64,000 nucleotides of DNA from Heliocidaris erythrogramma (Eukaryota; Echinodermata; Echinoidea; Camarodonta; Echinometridae). The notes under the pieces were generated by a model that saw only the letters and a list, made by a program, of their open reading frames with translations, searched no databases and was not told the origin of the DNA. Both the position numbers and the translations under genes were made by a program. Location of the stretch: assembly GCA_025617745.1 (NCBI GenBank), contig CM046870.1, positions 28,539,927-28,603,926 of the forward strand. Reading direction: 5' to 3'. Below are positions 11,204 through 21,829 of the stretch, piece by piece (the first letter of the stretch is position 1; the number at the start of each line of letters is the position of its first letter).

Positions 11204-11877
11204 CAGGGGCGTCGCTAAAGGGGGTGTGGGGTGTCACCCCCCCCCCCCCCCCACTCATAATTGCTGTCGGCCAAAAAAAAAGGAGGGGGAAAAGGGAGAG
11301 GGCAAAGGAAAGGGAAAAGGGGAAAAGAGAAAGGAGGAAAAAAAGAAAAGGAAAAAGAAAGGAAAACAAAAACAAAGAAAAGAAGGAAAGGAAAAGTGAA
11401 GGAAAGAAAGAGAGGGAAAAACTCCCTCGCTCGCAAAAACACAGGAAAATTAACCCGTTGACCACTGAATTATTTAGGTTTAATACACGAGCCACCCGGT
11501 TCCCGTAGTATATATGGGTTAATATTCGGGAAAACGCTTCCCCCTTCGGCAATAGGTTGCAGCCCACCCCCGAGGATTTTCAAAGTTCTGATACTCGGGC
11601 AGTGAAGTAATTATGTAACTTCTGTACATTTTCACTACGAATCGCATCGCTCGCTCGCATAAATTTAGAAATTGAAAAGTCGATATTCAGGCAAAAGGCA
11701 TCAGCCCCCTCCGTGCCAAAATGTGCCTGTATGATCAAAATCGCTACATATGTGATTTTCGTTCATTATTCGTGGGGTGGAGATGTGCAGCATTTTTGTC
11801 GCCAAATTTGGGTGTCACACCCCCTCCCCCTCCCCCCCCCCCCCCCATCCATTCAAAATGTTCTAGCGACGCCCCTG
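11204..11877. mobile_element. Non-autonomous TIR element, CAGGGGCGTCGCTA type
   Basis: It begins CAGGGGCGTCGCTA and ends with the exact inverse TAGCGACGCCCCTG. Next to each end is a long C or G homopolymer and a GTGTCAC/GTGTGAC block. The interior contains a purine-rich stretch (11280-11430). No transposase. The TIR style (CAG...CTG) recalls hAT-like elements, but I see no 8-bp target duplication, so the class is uncertain. Related elements: 56155-56991, and a poly-G end at 29100-29160. Confidence 0.65.
11580..11720. repeat. Partial match to the repeat pair at 59.0 and 62.2 kb
   Basis: TACTCGGGCAGTGA, GATATTCAG and a CAAAAGGCATCAGCCCC-like block follow the same order as in 58955-59160 (CAAGAGGCGTCAACCCC). 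The region inside this TIR element is therefore shared with an interspersed family. Confidence 0.5.
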
Positions 11878-12468
11878 GGCGAGGGTGTGAGAGGGGGTAT
11901 CCCCCTCCCACGCCAGGGACTTTTTCAAAAATCTGCCTATAAAACTTGCATTTTAGAGCATCCCAAAATGGTTTTCTGTGTGGACAATGAACGGAACTCC
12001 TTAATGAGAATAACAATGCGAGTGAACGCATTTTCTTCGATATTTTTGCATTGAAATGAGTCATTTCCTTACTTCAAATCATTTAAGAATGTGATGGTGT
12101 TTCAAGATCATACATAATGAGTTGAATAATCATTCATTAATGTATCATAAATGTTATTTATTTTATCAAAAAAATATTCGTTATAATTGTTATCACAAGT
12201 GATTTTTGTACAAGTAATGGATAAGGGTATACAGTACCAATGTCCCATAATGTTGAGTTTCTATAGCTTTTGCGTTCTTCCGTTATATGAATAAAAAATG
12301 CCCCTTTTTGTTGATGTCCCTCACCTTTGAAGACGCTTCGCCGCTCCTACTATTGGTTCCAACTTTGAGCCTTTAACACACATATAATTATATTCCCTTC
12401 AAAAAAAATAATTCTAAAGAGTGCATGAAAAAGTATCTTTCTTCGGATGATGTTAATATTTTACAAAC
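11878..12468. other. Intron, nothing recognised
   Basis: AT-rich, with no exon, repeat or open frame that I can support. Confidence 0.4.
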
Positions 12469-12582
12469 CTTCATTCGCAGGCAGCTCCGATGTTTCAACT
12501 TCGTTTCCTGGGTTTTCCACAACTTCTACTCTGCTTTCTTCATTCTGTACTTGTGGACCTCCTAAGTTTCCAGGATTGACGG
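12469..12582 (-). CDS. Exon 7: acidic repeat exon, type B
   Basis: A 114-bp phase 1-1 exon (ATATAG acceptor, G|GTTTGT donor). The peptide reads VNPGNLGGPQVQNEESRVEV, then VENPGNEVETSELPANEG. The block V-E-x-P-G-N-(E/Q)-V-E-T is shared with the type B exons at 8.3 and 1.4 kb. The sequence is acidic, rich in Pro, Asn and Val, and without hydrophobic stretches, so an extended, disordered or glycosylated tail is more likely than a folded domain. Type B exons alternate strictly with type A exons from here to the left edge of the window. Confidence 0.65.
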
Positions 12583-13027
12583 CTATATTTCACATAATAT
12601 AGGCATAAATATGACATAGACAAGTATGGAACATAGTGATAAAAAATAGTGTTGTATTGTAATAACTAAGGTAGCTACTAGCAGCCGTTAAGTATTCGTC
12701 ATTGTTTGGACTTACAGTTTTGATCTTCTCACGGAAATAATGAAATAATGTAACAATGACTGTAAATATCTAAGGCTCGATTTCCTAGTAGCTCAAATGA
12801 GATTTCGTGAGAAACCATGAAAGTTACCCCCATATTTCACTGTCATAGGAATGCAATATCCCTGCAGCTTTAATGAAAATTACACCTTTTATTAAGAATA
12901 AAATACAAGTGTCAATCATTTATGGGCACATAAATGTGATATTTATGGTACATGTAAATTCACCACTAGTCATTTTCGTCACGATGAAAATATCGGAACA
13001 GTGATTCCAAAACTACGGGCGTCTCTT

Positions 13028-14647
13028 CAGTGCGTCCCCAAAAAAGTTAAGAGACAGAAAAAGTCTCCCCAAATAAATGTTTCAAAATATTTGTCGGAAA
13101 GTTTTATACAGGTTGATAGCTTAGGGCCTCTTCTATCAAATGACACAAGAAGACCTAGCGATACTCGACTGAGCAAAAGTGACTTTTGGGAAAGGATGCA
13201 AAATCCAGACTCGACAAGAATTAGCATTTTGTTCTGGCTGGTATTAAAGGAGAATTAAGCCCAGAATATAAATGTACTTATGTTCAAAGGTGTAATCTAT
13301 TCCTTGTTGTTGCCCTACGTAGTTTTGCATTAAAATATACGAGATGGGTATAAATCAGGATTTTCTCAGCAAGATTTATCGTCTGCTAGCGATACCAGGG
13401 GGCTGCCATTTCCTTGATGTGTACATAAAGATATTTTTAATCCGAATGCAAAATTGTCTTTCTTCCTGATACAAAATTCCATTTCAGATATATACATAAA
13501 TTTTAAATTACGATTTTACTAAATATCAATCTATTTTCTTGATACTATGACGTACGTGACGGAGCGAATTAATTCAAATTTATGGATGATGACTTTCCCG
13601 AGCGTCAATAGTGACAAACTATGCATTCACCTGCTTTGAGATAATGGACTTCAAAAGTCAGAATGCGCGTTGTATAAATTATGTTCTGCTCTGCCAGGCA
13701 AGACCAAGAAATCGATTTCTAGTTAGCAAAACCGAAGAATTAAAAAAATTTCAAATTTTAAAATATATGTATACACCTGTTATGTATTTTCCATCATAAT
13801 TGGGGCTTTTTTTATAATGAATAGAAGCAATTTAGCTCGTGGATTAAAAATATCTTCATGACCGGAACGGTCTCCAATGGTTCATGTACAACTCCGTGTC
13901 ATCAAGAAAATGGCAGCCCACATGAAGTGGTAGCAGATGATACCGTGTGCTAGAATGTCTTGATTTAAACCCTTTTCTGATATTTTATTTCTAAAGTGAT
14001 ACAGGTCAATGGTTAAGAATATATTACACCTTTGAACATAAGTACATTTATATTCTAGTGTTAATTCTCCTTTAACATGTTTTGAGAACCGTTAAAAGTT
14101 GATAGTTAGAAAAAGTCTTCCCACATGAACATTTTGTTCATACCTATGGATAACTTAGGATCTCTCCTATCAAATAACCCCAATTTTACGCTTGAGTGAG
14201 CACACGCCATTGTTGTGAAATGGTGCAAAGTCCATGATTGACAAAAAAAAATTGTACTGGTTCTCGCTGGTATCAGCAAAGTTGAGAGTCTTGAAAAGGC
14301 TTGGAAATCTTCATATTCTGATTATTAAACGGCAATTTATGAAAGGGTAGGCTTCTGTTTTCTGTAAATCCTGACATATCCCATTAAAACTTCATGGTTG
14401 ACTGAGAAAGACAGCTTAAATTAAAAACTGGCCTAAATTAATATTTCAAAACAATAAAGTAGTCTATTGCTCACTGAAGCATAATAACGTTGATGAGATA
14501 TGTTTGTTCACCCAAGCATAAATAATGCCAGATATTTATGAGTCATTTGATAAAGGAGACCATAAGCTATCCACAAGTATGAAAATTGGCTTCAAATATA
14601 TTTGGGCAGACTTTTCCTGATTGTAATTTTTTTTCTGGGACGCACTG
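13028..14647. mobile_element. Composite TIR element, CAGTGCGTCCC ends
   Basis: The left end CAGTGCGTCCCC and right end GGGACGCACTG are inverted repeats; behind them come diverged inverted blocks (GATAGCTTAGGGCCTC-like at 13110, its inverse at 14545). A direct second copy of the left subterminal region occurs at about 14085-14290. The 13244-14075 MITE is nested inside. No transposase remains. Confidence 0.6.
13244..14075. mobile_element. Nested MITE, TTAAAGGAGAATTAA ends
   Basis: The left 45-50 bp are the inverse of the right end: TTAAAGGAGAATTAA and a TGTACTTATGTTCAAAGGTG block appear at both ends in opposite directions. The right two-thirds matches 58130-58760 (shared: ACTATGCATTCACCTGCTTT, AAAGTCAGAATGC). 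No coding capacity. A TTAA-like target is possible but cannot be told from the TIR itself. Confidence 0.7.
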
Positions 14648-14988
14648 TAGAGGTTGATGTGTACACGCATGTGCGTAGGGGAAATGCCCCATTTAAAATT
14701 ATCCGTCCCAAAAGTTAGAATTTGTATATCATGCATTTAATTGCTCTAGCAACAACCTTGACTACCTAATCTGACATTCCGTGTCAGGCTCCGAAACTAA
14801 TTGATGTCCATGTCGTAATCCCCTGAAACGATACATGAACTGAAATGGGCTTTATTTAATCAATAACGTCACACACCCTCAGGTTAAGATATACATCATG
14901 ATATGCAAGACTAGATGAATGAAGACAAACGATACTCCTTTTCCAACTAATTCCTCTATATATTTGCCTGCTTGAAATAGAATGATAC

Positions 14989-15060
14989 CTGTTCCTGACG
15001 GACCACTTGCAATGTCCTCCACGTTGGTCTCTGCTTCATCAGCTGTGGCCACACCTGGAT
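14989..15060 (-). CDS. Exon 6: short acidic exon
   Basis: A 72-bp phase 1-1 exon between a GTCTTCAG acceptor and an ACAG|GTATCA donor. It encodes PGVATADEAETNVEDIASGP followed by SGT. The peptide is low in complexity, acidic, and shares the Glu/Asp/Val/Asn-rich style of the six exons that follow. No domain family is recognisable. It is the weakest of the acidic exons because it is short and has no second copy in the window; support is the splice sites, the conserved phase and the absence of a stop. It may act as a linker between the F5/8C domain and the repeated tail. Confidence 0.5.
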
Positions 15061-15063
15061 CTG

Positions 15064-16879
15064 AAGACAAGATGAAGGACATCAAGGAAATGAGCAAATA
15101 TCTAATAGAGACATTACACATAAGCTGATATGACCTTACCATACTAAGAATATAGCTTCTCGAACACTTTCCGAGTTCATTGTTGATTATTTCAAGATAC
15201 GTCTCTCGCCGACTTTCAAGATCGTAAACATTTTCCATCAGGTCTGAAGCTCCAGTTTTTTTTTAAAATCAAGTCTGGGTTGTATCAAGTCTGGAGTAGT
15301 TAACTTAGTCCTTTGCAAGACATGGGTTGGGTGAGGTGGGTGAGGAGGGGGAGGAGGAGGGGGGCAGTGTACCTCTACCATACTCGGTAAAACACAGTTT
15401 TATTGAGGGGAGTGGAGTACTACCCTATCTTCTTTCAGATCAGAGTCAAACCCTTCCATCTGAAACCAGGCTTGAGCTTGGGAGTTCCTGTAATATTTTG
15501 TTATAAAATCGTACATGTGGGAAATCATTTTTGCCGAGCTATCCTGCATTGTTTCTAGATTGCTCTACAACCAGCTGGATGTTTAAACTCGACAAAGTAC
15601 GGGATATTTCTCATATTTGGCAGCATAGGCGATGTTCATTTTCAGCAGAGCCTTATATTCTTGCTTTGCTTGAATCGAGCATTGTGGAAAAATTTCAAAA
15701 TGATATCAGACCAGAAATTTACAAAGCCAACACTGAATTATTATACTTGTAATAATTCATAATCATGCCAACCAATCTATTCGAGCCTTCCCCTGGCATA
15801 CACAGTGCATGGTTGTCTTCACAGGTCTAGATTTTAATCATCACATCAATTTTATTGCCGTCAAAATGACGTTACTGTAAGTGCATACAGTTGTAATTTC
15901 ATAAGCTACAGAATCTGTCTTATAATATTCAACTCTTTGCCCATGTGGACAATGTATTGTCCAATATCTAGGAGCATTAATTATGATGGTTTGACTGACA
16001 AGATTATTTCATCGGTTTGAATCATTGAAGCTTATCTGCTTACTTTTGTTCATAAAGTACTTACCATTATTAATGTCCTTATATAGATAACCGACATGAA
16101 ATTACATATAGTCTGAAATCCAAAATTATTTCTATTTTTTGCATCTATCTAATCAGTTCGCTAGGAGGACGAAATTCGATTGTATACCAAATATATCTAC
16201 TTAAAAATGCACTCCTTACTATTGAGCCAAACCCAGCTACTTTTTAAACTACCTTTTTTCGCACCTGCACTTTGTGACTCTACGAACTGGTCTCTGTGTA
16301 TATTCTATTGTGCATTTACTGGATTGCTACACAATGTTCCTATTATCTCAATCATAAAACTGTTAAAATGCTTGATGTTATGAAATGCGGGGGGGCGGGG
16401 AGGGGGGGAGGGGGGCTTACAAAGCTAGGTGATGAAATGTAGTATTCTCCATACCTTTCATGGTTGAACTCTTTCCGTATTTAAAGTTAGTTCCCATATA
16501 TACATAATTACATTTAAATCTTACAGGGGAAAAAATGGCTGCAGTCATTTTTAAAGAAACATTTAAGTGAAGCCTTCGTTCTTTTCCATTGTGCCTTCCA
16601 TGTTACAGATGTTACCAAGGAGTCAACTCCTTGATGTTACGTAGCAATATAAAGTGCATACTGCAAGAACTGTTATGTTTTAAACTTAATGAACGTACGC
16701 GTGTCTAGGGAATTTGAGCTGATGATGGTGAGTGGGTGGGTGTGGGTTTAAATCTGTGCGTGTATTCCACACCTTTCTATATCTCTGTTAGACAAATCCA
16801 CATTGAAATAGTTCTCACACATTTGTAAACGGGTTGATTCAACCTACCTAAATCCTGGTTAATAAATGTCTTCAGTGTT
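15064..16879. other. Intron, no gene; two G-rich patches
   Basis: G-rich patches occur at about 15330-15365 and 16388-16415. No exon, repeat copy or RNA gene is recognised. Confidence 0.4.
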
Positions 16880-17964
16880 GAGCCTCAACACTCGACACGG
16901 AATAGAACATTATATTTCTAATCCATTCATTAATCAAAATCTCTACCATTATTTTGAATACCCAGGTTCTATATCGTTGGTAGACTCAAGTACTCTCTTT
17001 ACAGTCTCCCAACTTCACTATCTTTGGGTCTCGTTCCTGTCTCTTCTGTAAGACCAAAATCTCTACAATTGGAAACTCATGTACACTTTCCCCAGTGACT
17101 TCATATTCACTATCTTTGGGTGCAGTTTCTATCTTTCCTATTCGTTCGAGATCTCTACCATTGGAAGATACAACTTCTGTCTCTCACCTATCTTCATCTT
17201 TATCAAATTCAGATTCAGTTTCTACTTCTTCGGTTCTATCAAGTTCTCTAATATAGGAAGACTCAAATCCTGTCTCTCCCGGGTAATCATATTGATCACC
17301 TTCAGATACAGTCTTTTCCTCTACCTGCAGATTACGCACTCTCTTCCATGGAGGATCCAGTTTCCGTTTCTCCTATTTCTCTTTCTTGGTCAACATCGGG
17401 TTCAGTCCCTTTCATCTCCTTTTTGAGTGCGAACTGTATCCTTTTGGTATTCATCTTCCGTTTCTCCTTTTTTATGTTCTTGTTCGTCAATGTAGGGTTC
17501 AGTTCTTCCCTCTGTTAGCTGATTGGGGACTCTATTCCTCAGGGAATTTATCTTTTTCTTCTCCTTGATCAACATCGGGTTCAGTCCTTCCCTCTTCTTC
17601 TTGATTAAGGACTTTATCATCAGGATATTCATCTTCTGTTTCTATTTCCTCTTGTTGGTCAGGTCTGGGCGAGTTCCTTCCTCTTCCAGCTGATTGCCGA
17701 CTCTATAATTAGGAAATTTATCTTCTGTTTCTTCTAATTCCAACATTACTTCTTGATAAACATCGGGTTCAGTCACTTCCTCTTCTTGCTGATTGCTGAC
17801 TCTATCGACATTGACTTTCTCTTCGGTTCCCCTACTTTTTCTTGGTCAAAAGCGGATTCATTCATTTTCTCCACATGGAATCTATCTTCCGTTCCCAAAT
17901 TTCTTTTTCTTGGTCAGTGTCGGGGTCAGTTCCTTTCTCTTCAAGCTAATTGCCTTCTCTGTTG
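16880..17964 (-). repeat. Degenerate coding-like tandem array, part 1
   Basis: Units of roughly 80-98 bp recur on the minus strand. Their translation approximates TEPDVDQEEEIGETEDKF followed by P-E-D-R-V-R-N-Q, seen in TEPYIDEQEHKKGETEDEYQ and RNRVPNQLTEGRTEP. The reading frame changes between units and stops occur, so it is not one open frame now; the longest open piece is 17402-17632. The array resumes at 19185. Same strand and acidic style as the host gene's repeated exons, so it may be a decayed exon. It could equally be an unrelated minisatellite that looks coding. Confidence 0.55.
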
Positions 17965-19184
17965 ACACCGGGATTTGCGTAGAGTTGCGCAGGGAGCACG
18001 CCAAAATTCGCTGTGTACTCATGAAAAAACTAATGATGGATCGGCGTAGTCCCTGCGTAGGGTAGCGTAGGGTTGCGTAACTTGTCCACTTACACTTACG
18101 TAGGTCAGGCGTTAAGTCTGCGTAGAGTTGCTTACGACTGTGTATGGATTCTGTGCGCAAGCGAAGATGAAAAAAAAAGGGGAAAAAAGCATTATTAGGC
18201 CTACAGCATATTCCGCTTTATGAACTTCTCAAGCAACTCTTGCATGCTGTCCGGAACACTATACTGCTGTGAAGTAGAATCAAAAGATAATGAGTTGTTT
18301 AAAGGGATACTCAACCGCAGATTGTGGACGTTTTAATGCCACGAGAGGGCACCATGGTCGTTACCTGATCATGCCGTTGCCCCTCGGGGCGCAAACCTCG
18401 GATAGACTGGTCGCCGCACAAACATATATACGCTCCACCTGAGCTCGAGCTCTCGTGCGAGATTCGGTCGGCTTCGTGCAATCGAAATATAATCCCACTT
18501 AGTCCAACGGACGCGTTCGACGCACAAACTTTGTGTATGAGTGAATGGGGCTTACGCAATCCCGACTTTCCCCACGGCCGCCCGGTGGCGTATCCCTTTA
18601 AGTCCATTCCAAAAAGCTGTTATCCTTCGGCATTTGGAAGCCCTAGAAACTCTAATGGCAGAGCACCAATGATTTAATTTCAAATGGGACGAATCTGTTC
18701 AAACTAACAGTCAAGTGAATAATAACTGATGAAAAACAGTAGGATCCAGAATGAGTACGCCAAATATAAGTACCTATAAGCAACTATACGCAAATGTACG
18801 CCAGGTCTACGCAAGTCTATGCAATTCTACGTCGGTATATACGCCACAGTACCCAACAATACGCCATTCCATGCGCAAGTCTCAAAATGTGTTTCGAGAA
18901 ACCGGGGCATTTTGGCGTGGTGTTGCGTAGGAATGACGTACAGTGGCGTAGTGTTGTGTAGGCTTGAGAATAAACTGCGTTCTCTGGCTCTACGCAGACA
19001 GTACGCCAAAAAATTAAACATGTTTAATTTTTGAGCCCCTCCCGCGTACCTACTTTGCGTTCCTTGGCGTATACTTGCGTAGACTTGCGTAGGCACAGCG
19101 TATGGCAGCGTACTGTTGCGTAGTCGCTACGCAACACTACGTAACTCTAAGCAATTCTACGCAACTCTACGCAAATCCCGGTGT
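17965..19184. mobile_element. TIR element with GCGTAG subterminal repeats, inserted in the array
   Basis: Ends are inverted copies of ACACCGGGATTTGCGTAG (17965 and 19184). Many GCGTAG/CTACGC motifs lie near both ends and in the middle (18780-18970), giving a strongly self-complementary element of 1.2 kb. No transposase. No clear target duplication. It splits the acidic tandem array and itself carries a 300-bp MITE. The short open frames inside are consequences of the palindromes. Confidence 0.7.
18301..18599. mobile_element. 300-bp MITE, AAAGGGATAC ends (copy 1)
   Basis: Starts AAAGGGATACTCAACC and ends with the inverse GTATCCCTTT. A second copy in opposite orientation lies at 29802-30100 with the same interior: GAGCTCGAGCTCTCGTGCGA, ACGTCCACAATCTGCG and a TTACGCAATCC block. 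The two copies differ by substitutions throughout, so they are not recent sisters. No coding signal that I recognise. Confidence 0.75.
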
Positions 19185-20285
19185 GAAAACCCCTTTAGGA
19201 TAATCATCTGTTTTTCCTATTTCTTCTACTTGGTCGACGTCAGGTTCAGTCCATTTTTCTTTTTGTTGATCGCGGACTCTATCCTGGGGGATTTTATCTT
19301 CTGTTTCCCCTATTCCTTCTTGGTCAATCAACACCGGGTTGGGTCCCTTCGTCCTGAGGGAATACATCTTCTGTTTTTCTGCTCGCTTAACATCGGGTTC
19401 AATCCCTACCTTTTTATATCCTCAGGGACTTTCTCTTCGATTTCCCCTGCTTTTTTTCTGGGTCGAAATCGGGTTCAGTCCCTTCCTCTCCATGTTGAAT
19501 ATGGGCTCTATCCTCAAGGAACTTATCTTCTGTTTCTTTTTTTTTCTTCTCATTGGTCAATACCGGGTTCTGTCCCTTCTTCATGTTGATTTCGGACTCA
19601 AATCTCAGGGATCTTCTCTTCCGTTTCTCCTATTTCTTCTTCTTCTTTAACATCAGATTCAGTTTCTTCCTTTCGTTGTTGATTACGAATTATATCCCTG
19701 GGGGGATTTAATTTTTGTTTCCCCTATTTTTTCTACTTGGTCAACGTCGGGTTATTAAGTACCTTCTTCCTGAAATCACATGTGTCCTTCCTTTTGGTCA
19801 TCGTCGAGCTCAGTTTCTATCTCTTCTACTCGATTACAACCTCTATCATTAGTCGAGGTTTCTCCTTCTGTGTCTCCTATTTTACTTCCTTGGTTATTTT
19901 GTATCCAGTTTCGGTAGCGTTGTTCTATAACGAAAATTATGTATCTTCCATTTCATCTTCCCGGTCAACCTCGTGTGCAGTTCCCATTTCTTTTGGTCTG
20001 TAACGAACTCTCCAATTAGAAGATGGTAATTTCGTGTCACCTAACTCGTTGATTTGGTCATCTTCAAGCTCAGTCTCCATAATTATCTCTCGTTCTGTTA
20101 AGATCTTTACTCCTCAATGATCAATGTCCCTGTCCTCTCCCTCCTTCTTCAGGGACACCTTCGCTTTTGGTCTCCTTCTCCTCACTTTGATTGCGAACCC
20201 CGATGTCGGTAAGTTTATCTTTCTGTTTGTCTAATTCATGTATTTGTGAGACATGACCAGCTCAGTTTTTCCACTCCTGTCCGAT
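19185..20285 (-). repeat. Degenerate coding-like tandem array, part 2
   Basis: Continuation of the array at 16880-17964 beyond the inserted element. On the minus strand 19167-19367 still reads EGIGETEDKIPQDRVRDQQ, then KEKWTEPDVDQVEEIGKTDD; near 20200 DKLTDIGVRNQSEEKETKSE is visible in yet another frame. Together the two parts make about two dozen units, increasingly diverged toward both ends. Confidence 0.55.
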
Positions 20286-21420
20286 TGCGGAATCTAACAG
20301 TGCCTAACATACCAAATGACTGTGCAAAAATTCACGGTTCAGTGAGCACGAAGTGGAAATTGCCAAACTGCAGTTTTGACATCATTCCCGTGGTAAATTT
20401 TATCTTATGCGTTTAAATTCATGTTTTGGATAGGTGTTTACGAGTTTTGCAAACAATATCCATTCAGTTAAATACTGATTTAAGTGTGGACCTCATGTAC
20501 TTTCAGTAAAATTGCTGGCGATGAAAAATATAATGTATCTTACTACCACAAAGTCGCATAAAATGTATTTTTGTGAAATCATGAACCTTTCTTCTTTTAC
20601 AAAAAAAAATGGTATTCCCACTTATAAATAACTCATTGACCGTCTAAAATATCAGACTGAATATAATGGTTTTGTTGTATTTGTAATTACTAAACATTAC
20701 AGGGGCTTTTTTCCTGATAGGCGGCTTCTAAATAGCCTACGTACCGTTTTCATCTGCTTTCGCTTTAGTGTAATCAGGAACCTCCTACTGTCTGAGAGAA
20801 TCAGGCAGATTTGAAAAAGTCGGAAGATATATTTTGATTTTGTGGTATATACAGGGTATATCCTACGAGAATGATGTTAGAATTTTCCGTTCATAATTCC
20901 ATTCATAGTTATCCCTACCCCTTAAAAATAGCCTTTATACCTATCAAGGACATGAATTTTAAAATTTAATGCTATTTTCATTCAGAGTAAAAATGTATTT
21001 AGAATTATGCCTTCTTCCTAAGAACCGTACAGACAATATTTAACATAAAGTGATGGATCATTCCAGTATTATTGTAGGGTCGATGCCAATTTTCAAGAAG
21101 ATTGAAAAATGCCCATTTTGGGTAATTTTTGATGTAGTATATCTCAAATGGCCCAACTTTTTTAAAGTTGGTTTTGCCATGAGATATGGGTCAAATGTAG
21201 GTTAATCCATTTCTGGTTTCAAAACTGTGGAGTGTCTTTTAAAATTTCGTCATTAGCCGCTTGAAATAGGTCATTTCCGCGAAAAGCTGAAAATTGTCTT
21301 TTTTGACCTAGTTTTTTTTATTTCTAATTTCATCATTTATGCCTAACATTAAAATTGCTACACGCTGCTTTGATAGCATGATTAACCTATTTTATTATAC
21401 GGATCGGAAATATGGGATGG
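20286..21420. other. Intron, nothing recognised
   Basis: AT-rich; no exon or repeat partner that I can support. Confidence 0.35.
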
Positions 21421-21780
21421 ACAATGGACAATTTTAATTGTCAGTTTTTATATTTTTTAGGAATGTACATCCATAGCTCTTCCTTCTGACAAAATTTGGT
21501 CCCTCGGCTTCAAGGGGAAAAAATATACGCCAATTTTTAGGGGCGTCTGACACCCCATTCCGACGGAATTTTTGTCGGATTTTAGTGTTTTGTAATGTCC
21601 AGTCATACTGCTTCCTACTTAAAAAGTTTGGTGCATGAGGGAGATGGGGTAAAAATCGACCCGACTTTGGGGTCTCTTTGGGTGCTCTGGGGGCTGAACC
21701 CGGCGACTACGTTCAAGGCTGACATTTTTGTCAATGACTTAGATGGTCTAATACCCCCATCACACCAAGCTAGTTCTCAC
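21421..21780. repeat. Interspersed repeat shared with 57.3-58.05 kb
   Basis: 21450-21490 matches 57998-58040 directly (GGAATGTACATCCA), and 21640-21760 matches the inverse of 57310-57440 (GCTCTGGG-GCT, TTTTTGTCAAT, TTAGATGGTCTAA). So two segments of one repeat family occur with different relative orientation in the two places. Confidence 0.5.
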
Positions 21781-21829
21781 AATATTCTGGAAAATGTTGC
21801 CAAAACGGGCTCAAACGGTGTGCGAACGG

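Noticed and set aside
11151-11567. Lys/Glu/Arg-rich open frames at 11.2-11.5 kb
   Set aside because: Purine-rich interior of a TIR element; frame openness follows composition.
14879-15238. 119-codon minus-strand protein with hydrophobic stretches as a membrane segment of the host gene
   Set aside because: Splice sites confine the exon to 14989-15060; the hydrophobic parts are flanking intron read through.
15531-15752. 73-codon plus-strand open frame
   Set aside because: No family resemblance, no splice or repeat support; length is expected by chance.
18819-19096. Similar open frames on both strands at 18.8-19.1 kb
   Set aside because: Consequence of palindromic GCGTAG motifs in the transposon.
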